Position numbers and translations under genes: made by a program | Shown: positions 23,212-30,068 of the stretch, one piece after another | Numbering within the stretch: the stretch's first letter is position 1 | How the letters are laid out: every line of letters starts with the position of its first letter | Notes under the pieces: model-generated | Databases searched by the model: none | Told to the model about the DNA's origin: nothing | The model's input: only the letters and a program-made list of their open reading frames with translations | Source: Azophilus sp965200465 | GTDB lineage: Bacteria; Pseudomonadota; Gammaproteobacteria; Pseudomonadales; Azotimanducaceae | Assembly: GCA_965200465.1 (NCBI GenBank) | Contig: OZ241358.1 | Location: forward strand, 682,001 to 746,000 | DNA: 64,000 nucleotides | Reading direction: 5' to 3'

Positions 23212-25065
23212 TCAGTCGGGCTCGAATGACGCCTCGTAGTTCTCCACCTTGCCGGCGGGGTCTTGGTCCTCCTTGCGCAGGAGGCAGTTGCCTATGGCCA
23301 AGCAGTCCAGGTCCGTGCCCATGAAGCAGCGGAAGGCGTCGGCGGGAGTGCAGACGATGGGTTCGCCGCGCACGTTGAAACTGGTGTTGACGATCACCGG
23401 GCAGCCGGTTTTGGCCTTGAACGCCTTGAGGAGCGCGTGGTAGCGCGGGTTGGTTTCCTCATGCACGGTCTGCACCCGGGCGGAGCCGTCCACATGGGTC
23501 ACCGCCGGAATGTCCGAATGCACATTGCTTAGGCGGTCGAATCCCGTCGGTGCGCAGTCCGTCGCGGCCGGCGGCTGCAGCCGCGCCGCCTTGACGTTGG
23601 CCGTCAGCAGCATGTAGGGACTGTCCCGCTCCAGGTCGAACCAGTCCGCTGCGTCCATGCGCAGCACACTGGGCGCAAACGGGCGGAAGGACTCCCGGTG
23701 CTTGATCTTGAGGTTCAGGGTTTTCTGCATGGCCGGCGAACGGGCGTCCGCCAGAATGGAGCGGTTGCCCAAGGCTCTTGGCCCGAACTCCATGCGGCCT
23801 TGAAACCAGCCAACCGCTTTGCCGGCGGCCAGCGCCTCGGCCGCCGCGTCGATCAGTTCGCTTTCCGCAAGCTCCCTGTAGCTTGCGTTGGCGTTGTCCA
23901 ATGCTTGGCGCACCTGCTGCGGGCTGAATTCAGGGCCAAGGTAGGCGCCGCGCATGGCGTCCGCACCATTGGCGCCGGCAGCGGCGCCTTGGCTGCGCGG
24001 CACCCGAAACAGCCGGTGGCTGGCCAGCAGGGCCGCGCCTAGGGCGCCGCCGGCGTCCCCGGCGGCCGGCTGCACCCAGACGTCGTTGAACCGCCCGTCC
24101 TGCAGTATCTTGCCGTTGGCCACGCAATTCAGCGCCACGCCGCCAGCCAGGCACAGCGACGGCAGGCCGAACTCCTTGCGCAGGGAGCGCGTCAGCCGCA
24201 GCACGGCTTCCTCCACAACCGCCTGCATCGAGGCCGCCAAGTCCATGTGCCGCTGGGTGATCGGCTCCCCCGGGCGGCGCGGCGGGCCGCCGAACAGCGC
24301 GTCGAACTTGCGGTTGGTCATCTTCAGCCCGGCACCGTAGTCGAAATAGTCCAGGTTGAGGCGGAAGGTGCCGTCCTCCTTCAGGTCGATGAGGTTGTCG
24401 AGGATGGCGGCGGCGTGCTTCGGCTCGCCGTAGGGCGCCAAGCCCATCATCTTGTACTCCCCGGAGTTGACCTTGAAGCCGGTGTGGAAGGTGAATGCGG
24501 AGTAGAGCAGGCCCAAGGAATGGGGAAAGTGAAGCTCGCGCACCATCTCCAGTTCGTTGCCGCGGCCGACGCCCACGGAAGTGGTGGCCCACTCGCCCAC
24601 GCCGTCCAGCGTGAGTACCAGGGCTTCGTGGAAGGGCGAGGGGTAGAAGGCGCTGGCCGCATGGGACTGGTGATGCTCCGCGAACAGCAGCTTGGCGTCC
24701 CAGTCCACATCCTTGGCCAGCTCCTGCAGGCTGCGGCGCAGCAGGCTCTTCTGGAACAGTTTCTCCTTCACCCACAGGGGCAGGGCCATGGAAAAGGAGC
24801 GAAAGCCCTTGGGCGCGAAGGCGACGTAGGTTTCCAACAGCCGCTCGAATTTCAGGAACGGCTTGTCGTAGAACGCCACCCGGTCCACCGCATCGAGGGT
24901 TGCGCCGGCTTGGTCGAGGCAGAAGCCGATGGCGTGGTGCGGATAGCCGGCGTCGTGCTTCCTGCGCGTGAACCGCTCCTCCTGGGCGGCGGCGACGACC
25001 CGCCCGTCCTCAACCAAGGCGGCGGCGCTGTCGTGGTAGAAGGCCGAAAGGCCCAAAATGCGCAT
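23212..25065 (-). CDS. NodU/CmcH-type carbamoyltransferase
   Basis: The 617-residue protein begins MRILGLSAFYHDSAAALVED and contains EHHQSHAASAFY, LTLDGVGEW, NSGEYKMMGLAPYGEP and LAGGVALNCVANGKI of the N-terminal Kae1-like domain. The C-terminal YrdC-like carbamoyltransferase part has GRMEFGPRALGNRSI and NTSFNVRGEPIV. Enzymes of this family move a carbamoyl group from carbamoyl phosphate to a hydroxyl of a sugar or secondary metabolite (NodU, CmcH, SxtI). It follows DUF5989 and SxtJ genes, a grouping also known from the saxitoxin cluster and other genomes. Acceptor unknown. Confidence 0.9.
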   Translation of the reverse strand: MRILGLSAFYHDSAAALVEDGRVVAAAQEERFTRRKHDAGYPHHAIGFCLDQAGATLDAVDRVAFYDKPFLKFERLLETYVAFAPKGFRSFSMALPLWVKEKLFQKSLLRRSLQELAKDVDWDAKLLFAEHHQSHAASAFYPSPFHEALVLTLDGVGEWATTSVGVGRGNELEMVRELHFPHSLGLLYSAFTFHTGFKVNSGEYKMMGLAPYGEPKHAAAILDNLIDLKEDGTFRLNLDYFDYGAGLKMTNRKFDALFGGPPRRPGEPITQRHMDLAASMQAVVEEAVLRLTRSLRKEFGLPSLCLAGGVALNCVANGKILQDGRFNDVWVQPAAGDAGGALGAALLASHRLFRVPRSQGAAAGANGADAMRGAYLGPEFSPQQVRQALDNANASYRELAESELIDAAAEALAAGKAVGWFQGRMEFGPRALGNRSILADARSPAMQKTLNLKIKHRESFRPFAPSVLRMDAADWFDLERDSPYMLLTANVKAARLQPPAATDCAPTGFDRLSNVHSDIPAVTHVDGSARVQTVHEETNPRYHALLKAFKAKTGCPVIVNTSFNVRGEPIVCTPADAFRCFMGTDLDCLAIGNCLLRKEDQDPAGKVENYEASFEPD

Positions 25066-25135
25066 CGTCCGGAGTTCCCTGGCTACGGAAGCAAACGGGA
25101 AATCAAACAGTTGCCGGCATCGACCGCCAAGGCTT

Positions 25136-25285
25136 TTAGAAGATGGTGTAGATCATCGGCGCCACCGCGCTGGTTTGGGTGAGCACCAGCAATCCGCCCA
25201 GCGCCAACGCCATAACGATGACGGGGAACAGCCAATACTTCTTGCGCACCCGCATGAAGGCCCATAGCTCGCGGAGAAAGGACAT
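25136..25285 (-). CDS. DUF5989 family small membrane protein
   Basis: The 49-residue product starts MSFLRELWAFMRVRKKYWLF, has one strong membrane helix (VIVMALALGGLLVL) and ends in a short tail (APMIYTIF). The N-terminal LRELW.FM..RKK.WL pattern is typical of DUF5989. It lies 8 nt after sxtJ and 70 nt before the carbamoyltransferase gene. Family members regularly accompany those two genes; function unknown. Confidence 0.85.
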   Translation of the reverse strand: MSFLRELWAFMRVRKKYWLFPVIVMALALGGLLVLTQTSAVAPMIYTIF

Positions 25286-25293
25286 GTTGCACC

Positions 25294-25740
25294 TCAAAAT
25301 TGATTCTGCATGGATTGCGGCGTCGGACCTGGGGGGCTGCGCGGGATCCAGTAGCTCTTGGCGCGGGGATCATACCGCAACCGCAGCGGATCTTTGCCGA
25401 ACGCCCGCATGAGGAGGCCCGTCGGCGTCACCACGGCGTAGAACAAAAACGCCAGAATGACGGTGGCGACCACGCGGTGCAGGAGCAGCGCGACTCTGCG
25501 CCAGGCCCGGTTCAGAGGCGCCAGCCACTCCGCCTTGAACAGCGCCGCCGCCAGCAGTGCCGCGGCCATGCCGGCTGACCACCAACGGGGCGGCCCGCCG
25601 CCGAGCAGCGGGAACAAGGCGATGGCCGTGAACACAACGGCGAAGGCGAAGCCGAAAGCCCGGTCGGAGGCGGGCGCTACGCTGGGCGCTTCGTCGCTCA
25701 GGCGTTCATGCGCACCTCGGTTGCGCGTCGTGGCGGACAT
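25294..25740 (-). CDS. SxtJ family membrane protein
   Basis: The 148-residue protein has four hydrophobic segments between about 28 and 110 (for example FGFAFAVVFTAIALFPLL and VVATVILAFLFYAVVTP). It carries the family-typical end LMRAFGKDPL ... YWIPR. SxtJ is known beside carbamoyltransferases, including in saxitoxin clusters, but has no assigned activity. It starts 5 nt after the transporter stop and is followed by DUF5989 after 8 nt, so all four genes are likely one transcript. Confidence 0.85.
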   Translation of the reverse strand: MSATTRNRGAHERLSDEAPSVAPASDRAFGFAFAVVFTAIALFPLLGGGPPRWWSAGMAAALLAAALFKAEWLAPLNRAWRRVALLLHRVVATVILAFLFYAVVTPTGLLMRAFGKDPLRLRYDPRAKSYWIPRSPPGPTPQSMQNQF

Positions 25741-25745
25741 CGGCC

Positions 25746-27062
25746 CTAGGCGGATTCTCCAGCCGCGTCCGTTTGCGGCTGGGCGTTCGGCAGCTGGGCG
25801 CCCTCCGTGGTGGCCACCAGAGCCGTCACCACTAGGTCGCTGGTGACGTTGACCGCCGTGCGGCACATGTCCAGCACACGGTCCACAGCCAGAACAAGGG
25901 CTATGGCCTCCGCCGGCAAACCCACGGCCGTGAGGATGAGCGTGATGGCGACCAGGCTCGCCGCCGGAATGCCGGCCACGCCGATGGACGTGAGCAAGGC
26001 GAGCACCACCACCACCAGCTGTTGCGTGAACGTCAGGTCGAAACCGAGCACCTGGGCGATGAAGATGACCACCACGCATTCATAGAGGGCGGTGCCGTCC
26101 ATGTTCACCGTTGCCCCCAAGGGCAGCACGAAGCTGGTCACCCGCTTGGGCACCCCGGCCTGCTCGGCGCAGTTGATGGTCACCGGCAGGGTGGCCGAAG
26201 AGGAGGCGGTGGAGAAGGCCGTCAATTGGGCCGGCAGAATCTTGCCGTAGTAGGCGTAGGGGCGGATGCGCCCGACCATGCGCAGCAGCAGCGGCAGCCA
26301 AACGGCGAAGTGGATGCCGAGCGCCGCGAGCACGGTGATGAAGTACAGCGCCAGCGACTCCAGCACCGCAAACCCGGATACGATGAAGGTCTTGCCCACC
26401 AGCGCGAACACGCCGATGGGCGCAAACTTCATGATCCACATGGTGATGAGGATCATCACGTCATGCACGCCCTGCCAGAAGTTTTGCAGGGTGTCCGCGG
26501 CGGGGCCGCTCATGCGGGACATGAAGTAGCCGAACACCACCCCCACGAAGATCAGGGCCAGCAACTGCGTCTCCAGCGCCGCTTCCAGGATGTTGGGCGG
26601 AATGGCTCGGGAGACGATGCCGACCAAATCCCCAACGGTGCGCCCCTGCACCTTGTCCATCGCCTCCGAGGCGTCGGGCAGGGCGTTGCGCATGGCCTGC
26701 GCGGAGTCGCCCTCGCCGGGGCCGACCAGGTTCACCAGAATCAAGCCGGTGAGAATGGCGCCGAAGCCCGTGGCCAAATAGAAGCCCAAAGTCTTGCCGC
26801 CAACGCGCCCGAAGGCGTCCTGCCCAGCCATGTTGCGCACGCCGACGATGATCGAGGAAAGGATGAGCGGCACCACGATCATCTTCAAAGCGTTCATGAA
26901 CAGGCTGCCAAAGAAGTCCAGAACGCCCACCAGCGATGCGCCGAATAGGGTGGTGTCAGGGCTGGAAGGCCCAGCCACCAAGGCCGCCAGCGCCAGCGCG
27001 ATGAGGATTTGCCAGTGCAGCGGCAAGGCCAGAATGCGGCCCAGCGGATTATTGCCCTTCAT
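25746..27062 (-). CDS. dicarboxylate/amino acid:cation symporter (DAACS, GltP-like)
   Basis: The 438-residue transporter has the family fold and signatures: MNALKMIVVPLILSSI, the serine-rich hairpin FSTASSSATLPVTI, the NMDGTALYE motif of TM7, GVAGIPAAS of hairpin 2 and DMCRTAVNVTSD of TM8. Expected role: sodium- or proton-coupled uptake of glutamate, aspartate or C4-dicarboxylates. The ATG is preceded by GAGGAGG. It is the first gene of the run continuing into sxtJ, DUF5989 and the carbamoyltransferase. A MITE-like repeat lies about 65 bp upstream. Confidence 0.92.
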   Translation of the reverse strand: MKGNNPLGRILALPLHWQILIALALAALVAGPSSPDTTLFGASLVGVLDFFGSLFMNALKMIVVPLILSSIIVGVRNMAGQDAFGRVGGKTLGFYLATGFGAILTGLILVNLVGPGEGDSAQAMRNALPDASEAMDKVQGRTVGDLVGIVSRAIPPNILEAALETQLLALIFVGVVFGYFMSRMSGPAADTLQNFWQGVHDVMILITMWIMKFAPIGVFALVGKTFIVSGFAVLESLALYFITVLAALGIHFAVWLPLLLRMVGRIRPYAYYGKILPAQLTAFSTASSSATLPVTINCAEQAGVPKRVTSFVLPLGATVNMDGTALYECVVVIFIAQVLGFDLTFTQQLVVVVLALLTSIGVAGIPAASLVAITLILTAVGLPAEAIALVLAVDRVLDMCRTAVNVTSDLVVTALVATTEGAQLPNAQPQTDAAGESA

Positions 27063-27126
27063 GCAGTTGCCTCCTCGTCAGGATTGCCATAGGGAACGGT
27101 TTTCCGCGGCGGTTGTCAAACCATCC

Positions 27127-27327
27127 CCCCAATCCCCGGATAAGAATCGCCCGGCCCGCCGCCGGCGGCCCCTGGGAACGCGGGCCTTAAGGCCCGCATG
27201 CGGGCGGGGCGAACTCACTCCCAAGCAGCAACCCGCCGCAAGTCCCGCAACCATGCAATTGCCGGAAAAACCCTTGCACGGCGCACCTTGCAACGCGCTG
27301 CAACAATTCCTTAAGCGGGGATTGGGG
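27127..27327 (-). repeat. MITE-like repeat, copy 2
   Basis: About 201 bp with inverted ends CCCCCAATCCCCGG and GCGGGGATTGGGG and a central palindrome CGCGGGCCTTAAGGCCCGC at 27180-27198. It is the reverse-orientation partner of the copy at 21682-21873. Confidence 0.8.
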
Positions 27328-27396
27328 CGACCATAGCAAAGAAGATTGAAAACGCTTCCGTCTTGCCGCACCATTGACCTCGTGTTGGGCTGAAGC

Positions 27397-27445
27397 AAAG
27401 GAGGTGATCGTGCATTTATCTGCTGATGAGGGCTCGGATTCCTGA
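27397..27445 (+). promoter_or_regulatory. extended Shine-Dalgarno with 11-codon leader ORF
   Basis: AAAGGAGGTGATC (27397-27409) is a perfect 13-nt complement to the usual 3' end of 16S rRNA. It is followed directly by GTG and ten more sense codons (VHLSADEGSDS) ending in TGA at 27445. The class II aldolase starts 125 nt later, after a strong hairpin. This looks like a leader peptide arrangement, but expression is unproven. Confidence 0.4.
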
Positions 27446-27461
27446 AGTCCTCTCACGGGTT

Positions 27462-27495
27462 GAAGCCCCAGCGCCCGTTCCGGGGCTGGGGCTTC
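27462..27495 (+). promoter_or_regulatory. 11-bp hairpin upstream of the aldolase gene
   Basis: GAAGCCCCAGC (27462-27472) pairs perfectly with GCTGGGGCTTC (27485-27495) around a 12-nt loop. It could be an attenuator or terminator of the leader ORF. No long T-run follows. Confidence 0.5.
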
Positions 27496-27570
27496 GGCTT
27501 GCCGCCAAGGCTCGGTGCCTGGGGCCATTTGGGCCGTTGCCCGCAGCCGGGAAAATGAAGGGAGGAACTT

Positions 27571-28284
27571 ATGGCGGCATCGACCATTGAGGAGTTGCGC
27601 ACCGCCCGCAAACGGGAACTGGCGCTTGGCTACCGAATTTTCGCCGCGCTTGGTTGGGGCGACCTCGGCGACGGCCACATCAGCGCCCGGGACCCGGAGC
27701 GCACGGATTGCTTCTGGCTGCTGAACATCAACACGCCGTTCGCCCAAGCCAAGGTTGACAACCTTGTCCTGGTCGGGCCGGACGGCGAATTGGCGGCCGG
27801 GGACGGCGGCGTGAATTGGCCGGGCTACTTTATCCACCGGCCGATTCTCGCAGCACGGCCCGACATCACCAGCGCCGCCCACACCCACACCCCCTTCGGA
27901 ACGCCTTTCTCCGCGGAGGCGAAGCCCTTTCAGCCGATCACCCAGGAAGCCTGCGTCTTCTTTGAGGACCATGCGGTGTTCAATGACGAGGAGGTGCAGG
28001 TGCAAAGCGTCGAGTGCGGCGCCCGCATCGCCGAAGCCCTAGGCCCCTGCCGAGGCCTTGTGCTGCGCGGCCACGGTTTGCTCACGGTGGGCGCCTCCGT
28101 CAAGGAGGCGGTGGCTTGGTTCGTGATGATGGAGCGCGTCGCCGAAGCCCACTTGAAGGTGCGTGCGCCGCGCCCGCTTTCCGCCGCGGCCGCTCGCTCC
28201 GCCAAGGCGGACTTGACTGCGGAGCAGCAGGCCCGCAGCGTTTTCAACTTCCTGGTCGGCCACCATCTTGGCGGCGGGGGCTGA
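27571..28284 (+). CDS. class II aldolase/adducin family protein
   Basis: The 237-residue protein shows the family metal site: AHTHTP (about 110-115) and RGHGLL (about 166-171). It also has the N-terminal GDLGDGHISARD substrate-loop segment. Family members are metal-dependent aldolases, epimerases or decarboxylases acting on sugar phosphates or other hydroxy acids; the substrate cannot be told here. The start codon follows GGGAGG. It is a single gene downstream of the leader and hairpin region and convergent to the phosphatase. Confidence 0.85.
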   Translation: MAASTIEELRTARKRELALGYRIFAALGWGDLGDGHISARDPERTDCFWLLNINTPFAQAKVDNLVLVGPDGELAAGDGGVNWPGYFIHRPILAARPDITSAAHTHTPFGTPFSAEAKPFQPITQEACVFFEDHAVFNDEEVQVQSVECGARIAEALGPCRGLVLRGHGLLTVGASVKEAVAWFVMMERVAEAHLKVRAPRPLSAAAARSAKADLTAEQQARSVFNFLVGHHLGGGG

Positions 28285-28296
28285 GCCGCCGCTGCC

Positions 28297-28314
28297 GGGG
28301 CCTCGCTAGGCCCC
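28297..28314. terminator. hairpin at convergent gene ends
   Basis: GGGGCCT and AGGCCCC form a 7-bp stem with a 4-nt loop between the aldolase end and overlapping the phosphatase stop. It could serve both strands. Confidence 0.45.
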
Positions 28315-29025
28315 AAGCATTTCTCCCACCCGCTTGGCCGCCTGCTCCATGCTCGTCAGCACCATGCCCGACTTGTTCAGGTTGTAGGCGGTCAGGTTCG
28401 TGGTGCGCAGGAGGTAGCGGCGGACTTGGCCGTTCTCGTCGCTGTCCACATCAATGATGTTGATGCAGCAGTTGTCCTGCTCAATGCTCACGTCGGCTTG
28501 CCACGGCAGGTGCAGCACATGGTTTAAGACGGATCGATTGACGGCGCCGTGCAGCACGAGCAGCAGATGGGTCCAGTCGTCGGCTTGGACGATGCGGTCA
28601 AAGGCGGTGCGCACCCTGGCGTCGAAGTCCGCGAACCGCTCGCCGCCTAGGAAGCGGGCGTCCGCTTGGTTCGCATCGGCCCAGGGGTTGGCGATTTGCT
28701 TCAGCCACGCCTTGATTCCTTCGACCGGCGCGATCTCGCGGCTTGGGCGCACCTCCTCCAAGGCCGGCGCCTCCTCCAGTTCCGGCGCCTCCCGCCCGGC
28801 CAGAATCAGCGCGGCGGTTTGCCGCGTACGCGGCAAGCCGGAGCAGATGGCGCGGTCGAAGGGGATGCTGGCCAGCACCGCCGCCTGCTTGCGCGCCTGT
28901 TCCCGGCCCAAGGGCGTTAGGCTCACTTGGCGTTCGTCACTGGTGACGGAGCCGTCCTGGTTGAGGTAGGCGGCTTCGGCGTGCCGCAGCAGATAGATGC
29001 GCCGTCGGTTGGGAGGCTGGAACAT
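28306..29025 (-). CDS. histidine phosphatase family protein
   Basis: The 239-residue protein carries the catalytic RHAEA motif (YLLRHAEAAY, His15), a second-half LLVLHGAVNRSV with the second catalytic His, and SGLPRTRQTA with the phosphate-binding Arg. It belongs to the phosphoglycerate-mutase-like branch that includes many small-metabolite phosphatases. The specific substrate is unknown. It is divergent from the sdh operon with a 284-nt shared upstream region. Confidence 0.85.
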   Translation of the reverse strand: MFQPPNRRRIYLLRHAEAAYLNQDGSVTSDERQVSLTPLGREQARKQAAVLASIPFDRAICSGLPRTRQTAALILAGREAPELEEAPALEEVRPSREIAPVEGIKAWLKQIANPWADANQADARFLGGERFADFDARVRTAFDRIVQADDWTHLLLVLHGAVNRSVLNHVLHLPWQADVSIEQDNCCINIIDVDSDENGQVRRYLLRTTNLTAYNLNKSGMVLTSMEQAAKRVGEMLGA

Positions 29026-29196
29026 GGACCTTTCCTTGTGGACAAAGAGCGAATGCTAATCAAAACCGCGCAGCGGGAAATGTCTTTTTGGTTAAGCGCC
29101 AAGCCTTGCCCGCGCCCTCCGCAGCAACAGCGGACAGTTTATTTGTTCTAAAACCGGGCACTTCCATTTGTTGCTAACAGCGTTCCCCTAGGATTG

Positions 29197-29225
29197 TTGG
29201 CAAATCCCGCCGCTCGCACTAGAAT
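29197..29225 (+). promoter_or_regulatory. sigma-70-type promoter of the sdh-suc operon
   Basis: TTGGCA (29197-29202) and TAGAAT (29220-29225) are separated by exactly 17 nt. Transcription would start near 29232, about 78 nt before the chosen sdhC start. Confidence 0.65.
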
Positions 29226-29309
29226 CGCCGCAATTGCCGCCTTGAAGCGACGCATTCGGTTGCGCTCGGCGGCCTTCGGTTGATTGCGCACCGTTCTGGA
29301 ATTTGCCTA

Positions 29310-29687
29310 GTGCCCGAACGCCCGGTCAGTCTGTCGCTTTCGCCGGCCAAGTTCAGTTGGCCGGTCACGGCCATGGCATCCATCGCCCACCGCATTTCCG
29401 GCGTGCTGCTTTTTCTTGGCGTCGCCTACCTGCTCTGGCTGCTGGACTTGGCGCTGTCCTCTGCGGCCGGTTTCGCACGGGCGCAGGCCTTGTTGGCAAC
29501 GGCGCCGCCGAAACTGGTTTTGCTTGGAGTGCTGGCCGCGCTCGCCTATCACTTGCTCGCCGGCGTCAAGCACTTGCTGCTCGACCTGCACATTGGAGAC
29601 AGCATGGCCGCCGCCCGCCTAGCGTCGTGGGCGGTGTTCGCGCTGACGGCGCTGACCGTGGCCCTGTTGGGGGCCTGGCTGTGGTGA
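29310..29687 (+). CDS. sdhC: succinate dehydrogenase cytochrome b556 subunit
   Basis: The protein has 125 residues if it starts at GTG 29310 (VPERPVSLSLSP), which matches usual SdhC N-termini. A TTG at 29280 would add ten residues. It has the SIAHRISGVLLFLG helix, with the quinone-site Ser/Arg and haem region, YHLLAGVKHLLLDL with the haem-ligand His, and three membrane helices. It anchors succinate dehydrogenase in the inner membrane and carries electrons to ubiquinone. First gene of the operon; it overlaps sdhD by 4 nt (GTGA). Confidence 0.88.
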   Translation: MPERPVSLSLSPAKFSWPVTAMASIAHRISGVLLFLGVAYLLWLLDLALSSAAGFARAQALLATAPPKLVLLGVLAALAYHLLAGVKHLLLDLHIGDSMAAARLASWAVFALTALTVALLGAWLW

Positions 29688-30052
29688 CCCAAGCCACCTC
29701 GCTGTCCCGCAGCGGGCTTTCGGACTTCTTGGTGCAGCGCGTCAGTGCGGTGGTTCTCACCCTGTACGCCCTGTGCCTGCTCAGCTTTTTCCTGGTCAAC
29801 GACGGCTTGGACCATGCGGCCTTGAGGGCGTTCTTCGGCGCTCCGTCCATGCAGGCGTTCAGCATCCTGGCGGTTCTCGCCACCGCCGCCCATGGTTGGA
29901 TTGGCCTGTGGACCATTGGCACGGACTACCTTAGGCCACACTACTTCGGCGCTTGGTCTTCCGCCTTGCGCATGGCCTACCAAGCCATTTGCGGGTTGGC
30001 CCTGTTCGTTTACGCTTGGTGGGGCATCCGCCTTTTCTGGTCGGTGGGGTAG
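29684..30052 (+). CDS. sdhD: succinate dehydrogenase membrane anchor subunit
   Basis: The 122-residue product starts with GTG inside the sdhC stop. It has LSDFLVQRVSAVVLTLYALC at the N-terminus, AAHGWIGLWTIGTDYL with the conserved His and the Asp-Tyr pair, and three membrane helices. Together with SdhC it forms the quinone-binding anchor. sdhA follows 16 nt later. Confidence 0.87.
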   Translation: MTQATSLSRSGLSDFLVQRVSAVVLTLYALCLLSFFLVNDGLDHAALRAFFGAPSMQAFSILAVLATAAHGWIGLWTIGTDYLRPHYFGAWSSALRMAYQAICGLALFVYAWWGIRLFWSVG

Positions 30053-30068
30053 GGAAGCCGAGCGGACC

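Larger units (their letters stand above)
27063..27570. other. 508-nt gap: MITE-like repeat copy 2, leader ORF and hairpin
   Basis: The gap holds repeat copy 2 (27127-27327), a 13-nt match to the anti-Shine-Dalgarno complement with an 11-codon ORF (27397-27445), and an 11-bp hairpin (27462-27495), each listed separately. Nothing else was recognised. Confidence 0.6.

Noticed and set aside
27397..27409. Fragment of a 16S rRNA gene
   Set aside because: Only 13 nt match and in the orientation of a ribosome binding site; flanks do not continue as rRNA.
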